From: Nonomuraea helvata
Lineage (GTDB): Bacteria; Actinomycetota; Actinomycetes; Streptosporangiales; Streptosporangiaceae
Assembly: GCF_039535785.1 (NCBI RefSeq)
Contig: NZ_BAAAXV010000005.1
Location: 1,178,001 to 1,242,000, forward strand
Length of the DNA: 64,000 bases
Direction of reading: 5' to 3'
Below are positions 11,414-18,970 of this stretch, in pieces (position 1 is the first letter of the stretch; every line of letters starts with the position of its first letter). Below the pieces are notes generated by a model, which was given only the letters and a program-made list of their open reading frames with translations, searched no databases and was not told the DNA's origin. Position numbers and translations under genes: made by a program.

Positions 11414-11471
11414 CGGGGTCTCCTCTCATCCGACGCCCCTGAGCAAACGCTACCGCCGGGCACTGACAAGC

Positions 11472-11876
11472 TCAGCCTCCCTGAGCCCAGACTCCTTCCC
11501 AGGTCGAGCACTTGCCGGTGGCCTTCGTGGACGTGCCACGGCACACCTTGCCCTCGATGGAGAGCATGTTGCCGGTCGGGAAGGAGAACGCCAGCGGCTT
11601 CGTTCCCGAGCAGTTGTGGTACGTCTTGTACCCCTTGCCGCCCTCCTCCTTGACCCACCGGAACGTCAGCCAGGAGCACCCCTTACTGCCCGGGAAGTCG
11701 TACAGCTTCCCGTTCACCACGAACCCCGGCCGGTCGTGCACCACCTTCCCCTTGGCCTTGCCCGCCCGGTCGGCCGAGTAGATGGACCCCCAGTTCCACA
11801 CCTCCGGGTTCGCCAGGGCAGGCGACGCGGAAGCCATCAGTACGGCGGCAGCCACCGCCACAGAGCGAAGAATCAT
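11472..11876 (-). CDS. Small secreted protein of unknown function
   Basis: This 134-residue protein has a clear Sec signal peptide (MILRSVAVAAAVLMASASPALA, probable cleavage near residue 22). The mature part of about 110 residues is Trp/Gly/Lys-rich and contains four cysteines (GCSWL, HNCSG, KVCRG, KCSTW) that could form two disulphides. I recognise no catalytic motif. It reads in the same direction as ligA, 58 bp upstream of it, and follows the MetE-like gene by only 14 bp, so it may be cotranscribed with either. An extracellular protein is likely; its function is unknown. Confidence 0.75.
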   Translation of the reverse strand: MILRSVAVAAAVLMASASPALANPEVWNWGSIYSADRAGKAKGKVVHDRPGFVVNGKLYDFPGSKGCSWLTFRWVKEEGGKGYKTYHNCSGTKPLAFSFPTGNMLSIEGKVCRGTSTKATGKCSTWEGVWAQGG

Positions 11877-11890
11877 GAACCGGACGATAC

Positions 11891-12883
11891 TCAGCCGCCT
11901 TGCAGCCCGCTTTCAGGATCGTCCTTGAGCACCTGGGCCGCCTTCCGGCAGGCCGCCAGCGCCGCACGGGCGTACCGCGGCGACGCCCCGGCCAGCCCGC
12001 ACGAGGGAGTCAGCACGACCTGCTCGGCCAGCCGATCGGGCGCGAACCCGAGCCGCCGCCACAGCTCCAGCGCCGGCTTGGCGACCACCCCGACGTCCGG
12101 GAGCCGGGTGTCCCTGCCGGGCACGACCCCCAGCAGGAAGGTCAGGCCCGCCTCGACACACTCCCCCAAGGAGTCCTCGTCCCTGCGCCGCAGCAGCGAG
12201 ACGTCCACCGACACCCCGCGCACCCCGGCCCTGCGCAGCAGGGCGAACGGCACGGACGGCGCGCAGCAGTGCACGATCGGGCTGTCGAAGGACCGCAGCG
12301 ACTCCTCCACCCGCCACTCCTCGACGGCGGCGAGCCGCCCGAACCCCGACGCGGTCGGCACCGTCCCCGCCAGCACCCCGGGCAGGCCGGGCTCGTCGAG
12401 CTGCAGCACGATCTCCGTCACCCCGGGCAGCCGCCGCCGCACCTCGGCGCAGTGGTCGGCGACCCCCTGCGCCAGCGAGGCGGTCAGATCGCGTACGGCC
12501 CCCGCGTCGGCGAGCATCTTGTCCCCGTGCTTCAGCTCGATCGCCCCGGCCAGCGTCCACGGCCCGCAGACCTGCAGCTTGAGCGGCCCCGCGTAGTCGT
12601 GCCCGATCTCCTCGAGCCCGTCGAGATCCCGTCGCAGATGATCGACGGCCCGCTGGTGATCGCGCCCCGGCCGGTCGGTCAGCCGCCACCCGGAGGGCTG
12701 CACCTCGACGGGCAGCTCGACGAGCATCCCGGCCGTCCTGCCGATCATGTCGGCGCCGACGCCTCTGGCCGGCAGCTCCGGCAGGTACGGCAGCCCGGGC
12801 ACCTCACCGAACACCACTTTGATCGCCTCGAGATGATCCTCGCCCGGATGCGACCCGACCCCGGTTGCTTCCCACGTAGACAT
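11891..12883 (-). CDS. MetE C-terminal-like cobalamin-independent methionine synthase family protein
   Basis: This 330-residue protein resembles only the C-terminal catalytic half of MetE. It keeps a possible zinc site (IVHCCAPSVPF, then LTPSCGLAGAS near the C-terminus) and the TIM-barrel phosphate-binding style segments. Short actinobacterial homologues commonly sit next to mnmA and ligA; they may act in a methyl transfer or methionine-related step, but they lack the folate-binding N-terminal half of true MetE. I start at the ATG at 12883, which begins MSTWEATGVGSHPG, and the divergent neighbour starts only 24 bp away. Confidence 0.8.
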   Translation of the reverse strand: MSTWEATGVGSHPGEDHLEAIKVVFGEVPGLPYLPELPARGVGADMIGRTAGMLVELPVEVQPSGWRLTDRPGRDHQRAVDHLRRDLDGLEEIGHDYAGPLKLQVCGPWTLAGAIELKHGDKMLADAGAVRDLTASLAQGVADHCAEVRRRLPGVTEIVLQLDEPGLPGVLAGTVPTASGFGRLAAVEEWRVEESLRSFDSPIVHCCAPSVPFALLRRAGVRGVSVDVSLLRRRDEDSLGECVEAGLTFLLGVVPGRDTRLPDVGVVAKPALELWRRLGFAPDRLAEQVVLTPSCGLAGASPRYARAALAACRKAAQVLKDDPESGLQGG

Positions 12884-12894
12884 GGGCACAAGCG

Positions 12895-12900
12895 TAGGCT
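12895..12900 (+). promoter_or_regulatory. -10 box for a leaderless transcript
   Basis: TAGGCT, a good actinobacterial -10 hexamer, ends 7 bp before the ATG at 12908. Transcription would start at or next to that A, giving a leaderless mRNA. This fits the 24-bp gap between the two divergent start codons, which leaves no room for a normal 5' UTR and Shine-Dalgarno. Confidence 0.5.
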
Positions 12901-12907
12901 CTGTCCA

Positions 12908-13540
12908 ATGGAGCTGACGAAGTACGACCACGCCTGCGTACGCGTGGAGAAGAACGGCAAGGTCCTGGTCATCGACCCGGGGACGTTCACGAAGGGTCCG
13001 GTGCTCGACGGCGCCGACGCGGTGTTGATCACCCACGAGCACTTCGACCACGTGGACGTCGACAAGCTGAAGGCCGCGTCGCCCGACCTGGAGATCTACA
13101 CCTGTGAGGGTGTCGCCGCCGATCTGACGGACGTTCTGGCGAAGGTCCAGGTGGTACGGCACGGCGACAGCTGGGAGGCGGCCGGTTTCCGCGTGCGGGC
13201 CTTCGGCGAGTGGCACGCCAAGAACCATCCCGACGTGCCCGTCGTCCAGAACATCGGTTTCCTCGTCGACGACGAGATCTTCTACCCGGGCGACGCGTTG
13301 ACCGTCCCGGAGGCGGAGGTGGCGACCCTGCTGGTCCCGACCGGCGGGCCGTGGCTGAAGCTCGGCGACATGGTGACGTATCTCCGCACGATCCGCCCCG
13401 CCAGGGCGTTCTCCACCCATGACGGCCTCTACAACGAGATCGGCCTCGGCCTGGTGGACAACTGGCTGAGTGGGGAGGCCGAAGAGCTGAAGGCCGACGT
13501 CCGCCGCCTGGCGGTCGGCGAGTCGGTGACGATCAGCTAG
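12908..13540 (+). CDS. Metallo-beta-lactamase-fold hydrolase
   Basis: This 210-residue protein belongs to the UlaG-like/MBL metal-dependent hydrolase superfamily. The metal-binding HxHxDH motif is present as THEHFDHVD near residue 40, with a later EWHAKNH histidine and the metal-bridging Asp in FYPGDAL. Small stand-alone MBL proteins of this type act on phosphodiesters or lactones; the substrate is not predictable here. The open frame extends far upstream, but the ATG at 12908 fits the fold's first strand (MELTKYDHACVRVEKNGKVL). Its 3' end overlaps the convergent mnmA by 8 bp. Confidence 0.85.
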   Translation: MELTKYDHACVRVEKNGKVLVIDPGTFTKGPVLDGADAVLITHEHFDHVDVDKLKAASPDLEIYTCEGVAADLTDVLAKVQVVRHGDSWEAAGFRVRAFGEWHAKNHPDVPVVQNIGFLVDDEIFYPGDALTVPEAEVATLLVPTGGPWLKLGDMVTYLRTIRPARAFSTHDGLYNEIGLGLVDNWLSGEAEELKADVRRLAVGESVTIS

Positions 13541-14591
13541 CGGAGACGATCGTGGCCGACCCGATCACGGTGTCGCCGGAGTAGAGCACCGCCGCCTGGC
13601 CCGCCGCCACCCCGGTGGCCGGGCGGTCGAGCTCGACGCGGAGGCCCCCACCGATCTCCTCGAAGCGGCACCCGTACACCTCTCCGTGTGCCCGCAGCTG
13701 CACGGTCAGGTCGTCGAACGTGGACGGCCCGTTCCAGACCGGGCTGCCGCACGTGATCGAGGTGACCTCGAGCGCGGAGCGCGGGCCGACCGTGACCGTG
13801 TTGGAGACCGGCTCGATCGACAGCACGTAGCGGGGCCTGCCGTCGGGCGCGGGGCGGTCGATGTGCAGGCCCTTGCGCTGCCCGATCGTGAAGCCGTGGG
13901 CGCCCTGGTGGCTGCCGACGACCTCGCCGCCCTGGTCGACGATGGGCCCCTCGGCCGAGCCGAGCCGCTTGGCCAGGAAGCCGCGGGTGTCGCCGTCGGC
14001 GATGAAGCAGATGTCGTGGCTGTCGGGCTTGTCGGCGACGGTCAGGCCGCGCCTGGCGGCCTCCTCGCGCACCTCGGCCTTGGTCGAGCCGCCCAGCGGG
14101 AAGATCGCGTGGCTGAGCTGCTCGCGGGTGAGCACGCCCAGCACGTACGACTGGTCCTTGCCCTGGTCGACGCTCCTGGACAGCACCCCGTCGACCAGGT
14201 TGGCGTGGTGGCCGGTGGCGACCGCGTCGAAGCCCAGGGCCAGCGCCCGGTCGAGCACCGCCGAGAACTTGATCTTCTCGTTGCACCGCAGGCACGGGTT
14301 GGGCGTGCGGCCCGCGGCGTATTCGGCCACGAAGTCCTCGACGACGTCACGCTGGAAGCGCTCGGCCATGTCCCAGATGTAGAACGGGATGCCGATCACG
14401 TCGGCGGCGCGGCGCGCGTCGCGTGAATCCTCGATCGTGCAGCAGCCTCGCGCCCCCGTGCGATGGGATTGGGGGTTGGCCGACAGCGCAAGATGGACAC
14501 CAGTGACGTCGTGACCGGCCTCGGCGATCCGAGCGGCGGCCACGGCGGAGTCGACGCCGCCCGACATGGCGGCAAGCACACGCAGTCCCAT
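13533..14591 (-). CDS. mnmA: tRNA-specific 2-thiouridylase MnmA
   Basis: This 352-residue enzyme makes the 2-thiouridine of wobble U34 in Lys, Glu and Gln tRNAs. The PP-loop ATP-binding motif SGGVDSAVAA starts at residue 10. The two catalytic cysteines are in NPCLRCNEKIKF (Cys100/103 region) and SHDICFIADGD, and the C-terminal domain has the usual beta-barrel. A second ATG lies two codons upstream at 14597. It probably receives sulfur from the cysteine desulfurase encoded about 1.1 kb upstream, as MnmA and IscS do in other bacteria. Confidence 0.96.
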   Translation of the reverse strand: MGLRVLAAMSGGVDSAVAAARIAEAGHDVTGVHLALSANPQSHRTGARGCCTIEDSRDARRAADVIGIPFYIWDMAERFQRDVVEDFVAEYAAGRTPNPCLRCNEKIKFSAVLDRALALGFDAVATGHHANLVDGVLSRSVDQGKDQSYVLGVLTREQLSHAIFPLGGSTKAEVREEAARRGLTVADKPDSHDICFIADGDTRGFLAKRLGSAEGPIVDQGGEVVGSHQGAHGFTIGQRKGLHIDRPAPDGRPRYVLSIEPVSNTVTVGPRSALEVTSITCGSPVWNGPSTFDDLTVQLRAHGEVYGCRFEEIGGGLRVELDRPATGVAAGQAAVLYSGDTVIGSATIVSAS

Positions 14592-14658
14592 GACCATTCC
14601 AGCGTACTGTCCTGCCGGGAGTGCGCGACCATGGTGTGCATCTGCGAGGATTCAGCCC

Positions 14659-15705
14659 ATGCGACTGTTCGGGCGCAAGGACGCGGACGACGAAGAGACC
14701 GGCGACGGGATCGCCGAGTTCTGGGATTGGTGGCAGGAGGCCAGGCCGGGGCTCGACTCCCTGGTCGCGGAGACCGATGCCGACGGGCTGGAGGAGCGGC
14801 TCGCCCCGGCGGTCGCCGCGATCCATCCGGGCCTGGTCTGGGAGGTGGCCCCGGGCAAGGGCGCCGCGCACGCCCTGGTGGTCACCGCCGCGGGCGATCC
14901 CGAGCTGCGCTCGCTCGCGCACCGCTGGGCCAAGGCGGCGCCGCCGTCGGACCTGCTGTGGGAGTTCCATCCGTCGCGGCAGGCCAATCCGCAGGCGATG
15001 GAGCTGACCCTCGACGTGGGCGGCTACGAGTTCGCGCTCGACAAGCTGGTGCTGGGCCTGCGGGTGCCGAGGGACCAGCCGCGCGTCGACGTGACCGCGT
15101 ACCACCCGATCTTCGGCGAGCTCGACGACGACACCAGGATGGAGGCCACGCTGCTGGCCCTCGACTGGCTGCTCGGCGAGGACGACGTGGCCAGGTGGGT
15201 CGGGGAGATCACGCCCGCCACGTTCCAGCCGATCGACTCGGTGGCCGCCGCCCACCTGCCCGCCGTGGTCGCCGACCTGGCCTCGGGCTACACCGAGGAG
15301 GAGTGGGTGCTGCTGGAGGGGCAGACGGCGAGCGGCGCGCCGCTGGTCGCCACGGCCCGCCATCCGCTGCGGCCGGTGGACTATCCCCTGTTCGACCAGC
15401 ACATCGCGATCACGCTGCCGTACGCGCACCGCGACGAGAACGGCCTGCCGGTCGGCGACTCACTGGCGGCGCTGCGCGACTTCGAGGAGCGCCTGGCCGC
15501 GCGGCTGCTCAAGCTCCGCGACGACGCGGTGCTCGCAGCGCACATGAGCGCCGAGGGACACCGGATCATCCACGTGTACGCCGACCCGACCGGCGACGCC
15601 GCGATCCACGCCAAGGAGCTGATCGTGAGCTGGGAGGAGGGCGAGCCCCGGGTGGACGTGGCCTCCGACCCCGCCTGGACCGCCGTGGTGGCCTTCCTCA
15701 CCTGA
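14659..15705 (+). CDS. Conserved hypothetical cytosolic protein
   Basis: This acidic protein of about 348 residues begins MRLFGRKDADDE. It has no signal peptide, membrane segment or recognisable catalytic motif. It is rich in Trp/Asp/Glu near the N-terminus (GIAEFWDWWQEARPG) and has alpha/beta-looking repeats such as VDVTAYHPIFGEL. I start at the ATG at 14659; the longer frame upstream overlaps the mnmA promoter. It is enclosed by two sulfur-relay genes, mnmA and the cysteine desulfurase, but transcribed from the other strand, so a functional link is only suggested. Family unknown to me. Confidence 0.7.
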   Translation: MRLFGRKDADDEETGDGIAEFWDWWQEARPGLDSLVAETDADGLEERLAPAVAAIHPGLVWEVAPGKGAAHALVVTAAGDPELRSLAHRWAKAAPPSDLLWEFHPSRQANPQAMELTLDVGGYEFALDKLVLGLRVPRDQPRVDVTAYHPIFGELDDDTRMEATLLALDWLLGEDDVARWVGEITPATFQPIDSVAAAHLPAVVADLASGYTEEEWVLLEGQTASGAPLVATARHPLRPVDYPLFDQHIAITLPYAHRDENGLPVGDSLAALRDFEERLAARLLKLRDDAVLAAHMSAEGHRIIHVYADPTGDAAIHAKELIVSWEEGEPRVDVASDPAWTAVVAFLT

Positions 15706-15712
15706 GCCTTGG

Positions 15713-15734
15713 GCCGGCCTCAGCTGAGGCCGGC
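15713..15734. terminator. Bidirectional terminator, 22-bp perfect palindrome
   Basis: Perfect 22-bp palindrome made of GCCGGCCTCAG and its inverted copy, lying between two convergent genes and overlapping the last codons of the cysteine desulfurase. It can fold in either transcript and probably ends both. Confidence 0.75.
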
Positions 15735-16883
15735 TCGCCTGGCACGCTCGACGGCGGCGGGCAGCACCTCGATCAGGCGGTCGACGTCGTCGCGGGTCGA
15801 GGTGTGCCCCAGCGTGAACCTGAGCGAGCCCCGCGCCGCCGCCGCGTCGGCCCCCATGGCCAGCAGCACGTGGGACGGCTGGGCCACGCCCGCCGAGCAG
15901 GCCGAGCCCGTCGAGCACTCCACGCCCTTGGCGTCGAGCAGCATGAGCAGCGCGTCGCCCTCGCAGCCGGGGAACGAGAAGTGGGCGTTGCCGGGCAGCC
16001 GGTCGTCGGGGTCGCCGTTGAGCACCACGTCGGGGACGGCCTCGCGGACGCGCTGGATGAGCTCGTCACGCAGCGACGCCAGGCGGCGGCTCACGGCCTC
16101 CTGCTCCTTGACGGCCGTGGCGACGGCAGCGGCCAGCCCGGCGATGGACGGCGCGTCGAGCGTGCCCGAGCGCACGTCGCGCTCCTGCCCTCCGCCGTGC
16201 TGGACGGAGACCGGCGTCAGCCCTCTGGCGAGCAGCAGCGCGCCGACCCCCATCGGCCCACCGATCTTGTGCCCGGTCATCGTGAGCACGTCGACCCCCG
16301 AGGCGGAGAACGACACCGGCAGCTGCCCCACCGCCTGGACCGCGTCGGTGTGGAACGGGATGCCGTGGTCGTGGGCGATCGCGGCCAGCACGCGAACGGG
16401 CTGGACCGTGCCGACCTCGTTGTTGGCCCACATGACGCTGACCAGAGCCACGCTGCCGGGATCGCGCTCGATGGCCTCGCGTAGACTGTCGGGCTGGACC
16501 CGGCCGTACGCGTCCACGTCGAGCAGCTCCACCTCCGCGCCCTGGCTGTCGGCCAGCCACCGGGCGGGGTCGAGCGCGGCGTGGTGCTCCACGGAGCTGA
16601 TCAGGATGCGCCGCCGCGGACGGCGCGACCAGTAGAGGCCCTTGATCGCGAGGTTGTCGGCCTCGGTGCCGCCCGAGGTGAACACGACCTCGCTGGGGCG
16701 CGCGCCGAGCGCTTCGGCGATCGTCTCGCGTGACTCCTCGACCACTCTGCGCGTACGGCGGCCTGCGGCGTGCAGCGACGAGGCGTTGCCGACGCGTTGG
16801 AGCTGCTCCGTCATGGCCTCGATCGCCTCGGGCAGCATGGGCGTCGTCGCCGCATGATCAAGATAGGCCGACGGTCTGGTCAC
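15720..16883 (-). CDS. iscS: Cysteine desulfurase (IscS/NifS family)
   Basis: This 387-residue class V PLP enzyme mobilises sulfur from cysteine. The N-terminal YLDHAATTP motif, the PLP lysine in TMTGHKIGGPMGVG, the SSVEHHA histidines and the catalytic cysteine loop VECSTGSACSAG are all intact. The start is a GTG at 16883 (VTRPSAYLDHAATTP); the frame continues upstream across the intergenic region without homology. No isc or suf assembly gene is beside it. With mnmA two genes away, the likely role is sulfur supply for tRNA 2-thiolation rather than bulk Fe-S assembly. Confidence 0.93.
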   Translation of the reverse strand: MTRPSAYLDHAATTPMLPEAIEAMTEQLQRVGNASSLHAAGRRTRRVVEESRETIAEALGARPSEVVFTSGGTEADNLAIKGLYWSRRPRRRILISSVEHHAALDPARWLADSQGAEVELLDVDAYGRVQPDSLREAIERDPGSVALVSVMWANNEVGTVQPVRVLAAIAHDHGIPFHTDAVQAVGQLPVSFSASGVDVLTMTGHKIGGPMGVGALLLARGLTPVSVQHGGGQERDVRSGTLDAPSIAGLAAAVATAVKEQEAVSRRLASLRDELIQRVREAVPDVVLNGDPDDRLPGNAHFSFPGCEGDALLMLLDAKGVECSTGSACSAGVAQPSHVLLAMGADAAAARGSLRFTLGHTSTRDDVDRLIEVLPAAVERARRAGLS

Positions 16884-16901
16884 CCGATCAGCGTATCTCG
16901 T

Positions 16902-16930
16902 TTGCAACTGTACCGTCCGGACGGTACAGT
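16902..16930 (+). promoter_or_regulatory. tetR promoter enclosing a 24-bp perfect palindromic operator
   Basis: TTGCAA (16902-16907), a 17-bp spacer and TACAGT (16925-16930) form a near-consensus promoter. A perfect 24-bp palindrome, ACTGTACCGTCC plus its inverted copy, fills 16907-16930 and so covers the spacer and -10. A dimeric repressor bound here would block RNA polymerase, which fits TetR autoregulation. The divergent cysteine desulfurase start is only 24 bp from the palindrome, so it may be co-controlled. Confidence 0.8.
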
Positions 16931-16937
16931 CATGGGT

Positions 16938-17450
16938 ATGCGAAGGGACGAGCTTTTGGACGCGGCGGAGGACCTCCTCTGCGACCAGGGCTCCGCCGCG
17001 CTCACCCTGGCCGCCGTGGCGGACCGGGCGGGCGTCAGCAAGGGCGGTCTCCTCTATCACTACGGCTCCAAAGAGGCCCTGATCAAGGGCATGGTGGAGC
17101 GCCTGATCGAGGACTTCGACCAGCTCGTGGCCACACAGCCCGGCGAGACCTACACCGAGCGCTACGTGGGCGCCACCCTGGCCGCCGTCCGCTCCGGGCG
17201 GCTGCGACGATGGGCCGTGGTCACCGGGGCCTCCGGCAACCTCTTCCTGCTCGCGCCGCTGCGTGACGCGATGGCCCGCTGGCATCGCGAGGGGCTGGCC
17301 GAGGAGCCGGATCCGCGGGCGTCGCAGATCGTCCGGCTGGCGTGTGAGGGGCTCTGGGACGTGGCCAGCCACGACCCGGAGCTGAACTCGGAAGAGGACC
17401 TCCAGGCTCTCGAGGCCCGGCTGAAAACGCTGCTCAAACCCCCCTCCTGA
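16938..17450 (+). CDS. TetR-family transcriptional regulator
   Basis: This 170-residue TetR-type repressor has an N-terminal helix-turn-helix (TLAAVADRAGVSKGGLLYHY, about residues 27-46) and a C-terminal ligand domain typical of TetR_C families. The ATG at 16938 is placed 7 bp after the -10 box TACAGT, so the mRNA is probably leaderless; an ATG two codons earlier (16932) is possible. It stands between the cysteine desulfurase (divergent) and an MFS gene 245 bp downstream on the same strand. The MFS transporter is a plausible target, but no copy of the operator palindrome precedes it. Confidence 0.9.
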   Translation: MRRDELLDAAEDLLCDQGSAALTLAAVADRAGVSKGGLLYHYGSKEALIKGMVERLIEDFDQLVATQPGETYTERYVGATLAAVRSGRLRRWAVVTGASGNLFLLAPLRDAMARWHREGLAEEPDPRASQIVRLACEGLWDVASHDPELNSEEDLQALEARLKTLLKPPS

Positions 17451-17579
17451 CCGGCCCGCCGCCGGCTCCTGCGTCCGGCGACCTGCCCCCCACCGGCCCG
17501 CCCCCGACCTGTCCGGCCGGGCTTCGGGCCGCCCTGACCCGGTCCCCCTGACCCGGTTTCCCCTGATCCGACACGTCCC

Positions 17580-17599
17580 GGCCGCGCCATGGCGCGGCC
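17580..17599 (+). terminator. 20-bp GC palindrome downstream of tetR
   Basis: Perfect palindrome GGCCGCGCCATGGCGCGGCC, 130 bp after the tetR stop and about 100 bp before the next gene. It can form a stable hairpin and may end the tetR transcript. Just before it are three imperfect copies of CCCTGAYCCG spaced 14-15 bp. Otherwise I see nothing in the 245-bp gap. Confidence 0.45.
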
Positions 17600-17695
17600 T
17601 GTCGCGGTCAGGCCCAGCTTCTCGCCCACCGTGCCTGCGGATTCCCCCGACCGTGAGGTGCGGCTAAAAATTATGACTTTGTGTGAGGTGTGATG

Positions 17696-18901
17696 ATGTC
17701 CCCCGCCCTGAGGAGTGCTCGTTACGGGGCGATCCTGACCTTCGTGCTCGGCGGCCTGATGGTGGGCACCATGACGGTGCGCATCCCCGCGATGACCGAC
17801 AAACTAGGCCTTTCCGAGTCGGCAGTCGGCACGATCCTGCTCGTCTGGGGCCTGGGCGCGCTGGTGACCATGCAGTCCATGCGCAAGGTGATGGCCCGCG
17901 CGGGCAGCAGGGCCGTGCTGCGGATCGGTGGGCCGCTCACCGCGCTGGGCCTCGTGGCCGTGGCGTTCGCGCCGAACCTCCCGCTGCTCCTGGTGGCCGT
18001 CGCGCTCTTCGGCATGGCGTTCGGCACCGTGGACGTGGCCATGAACGCCCAGGGCTCGACGGTCGAGCAGGCGTACGGGCGGCCGCTGATGAACGGCATG
18101 CACGCCGGCTGGTGCGTCGGCGCCATCGCCGCGGGCGCGCTGGGCAGCCTGGCGATCGCCGTGGGCCTGCCGTTCACCGCCAACGTGGCGCTGATCGGGC
18201 TGGTCTCGCTGCCCGTCATGGTCGTGCTCGGCCGCACGTACCTGCCCGAGCCCCCGGCGACCGGGGCCGTGACGGCGGCCCGCCGGCGTCTGCCCCCGAT
18301 CGTCTACCTGCTCGGTGCGATCATGTTCTTCGCGTTCATGGTGGAGGGCACCGTCGCCGACTGGAACGGCCTCTACATGCGGAACGAGCTGGGCGCCCCC
18401 GAGGCGCTGGCGGCCCTCGGCTACCCCGTCTTCGAGGTCGGCATGCTGGTCGCCAGGCTCACCGGTGACCGGTTGCGTACGAGGTTCGGCGTCCGGGGCA
18501 TGCTGACCGTGTCGGGGGTGGCGACGGCGGGGTTCTTCGCGGTGGTGCTGCTCGCGCCGGCGGCGGTGGTGGCGGTGTTCGCGATGTTCTTCGTCGGGCT
18601 CGGCGTGGCGACGATCTCGCCGCTGACGCTGTCGCTGGCCGGGACCGCGACCGACACACCGGGTCCGGCGATCGCCCAGGCGGGCGCCATGGGGTACGCC
18701 GGCCTGCTGCTCGGCCCCGTGGTGATCGGCTTCCTGTCGGACGTCACCTCGCTGCGTACCGCGCTCGGCATCGGGGTCGTCCTCGGCGCGCTGATCGCTT
18801 TCGCCTCCCGGCTCCTCCCGCGCAGGGAGGCCACCGCGGTCGTCCTGACCCCGGCCCCGGCCCCGGCCGTCGAGCGCGAGCACGCGGAGCTCGCGGTCTG
18901 A
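17696..18901 (+). CDS. MFS transporter (YbjJ-like)
   Basis: This protein of about 401 residues has about 12 membrane segments. The sequence FGTVDVAMNAQGSTVEQ and the mid-protein VADWNGLYMRNELGA segment resemble the YbjJ/FucP-like branch of the major facilitator superfamily. The physiological substrate is unknown. Three consecutive starts (GTG 17690, ATG 17693, ATG 17696) follow a GAGG at 17685-17688; spacing favours the last. The -10 region appears to be an AT-rich island at 17665-17680, striking in this GC-rich DNA. The tetR gene upstream is a candidate regulator. Confidence 0.85.
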   Translation: MSPALRSARYGAILTFVLGGLMVGTMTVRIPAMTDKLGLSESAVGTILLVWGLGALVTMQSMRKVMARAGSRAVLRIGGPLTALGLVAVAFAPNLPLLLVAVALFGMAFGTVDVAMNAQGSTVEQAYGRPLMNGMHAGWCVGAIAAGALGSLAIAVGLPFTANVALIGLVSLPVMVVLGRTYLPEPPATGAVTAARRRLPPIVYLLGAIMFFAFMVEGTVADWNGLYMRNELGAPEALAALGYPVFEVGMLVARLTGDRLRTRFGVRGMLTVSGVATAGFFAVVLLAPAAVVAVFAMFFVGLGVATISPLTLSLAGTATDTPGPAIAQAGAMGYAGLLLGPVVIGFLSDVTSLRTALGIGVVLGALIAFASRLLPRREATAVVLTPAPAPAVEREHAELAV

Positions 18902-18912
18902 CATTTGTCACC

Positions 18913-18968
18913 GTTCAGCCTCGTACGTCCGGCACTGCCCCAGCAGAGCGGGCTGTGCGAGGCTGAAC
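18913..18968 (+). promoter_or_regulatory. Inverted repeat that can hide a ribosome binding site
   Basis: GTTCAGCCTCG at 18913-18923 is matched by a perfect 11-bp inverted copy at 18958-18968, 34 bp apart. The right arm contains the GAGG (18959-18962) that best serves the GTG start at 18971. In RNA the hairpin would bury this Shine-Dalgarno. It could also act as an attenuator-like structure after the preceding MFS gene. Confidence 0.5.
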
Positions 18969-18970
18969 CC

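Noticed and set aside
8882..11653. A 923-codon open frame antisense to ligA
   Set aside because: It is an effect of high GC3 on the opposite strand; it has no domain, and its composition (Arg/Gly/Leu/His-rich) is typical of shadow frames.
16907..16930. Copy of the tetR palindrome in front of the MFS gene at 17696
   Set aside because: The region 17451-17695 has only unrelated repeats (GTGAGGTG twice, 30 bp apart, and a GC palindrome), so direct TetR control of that gene is not supported.
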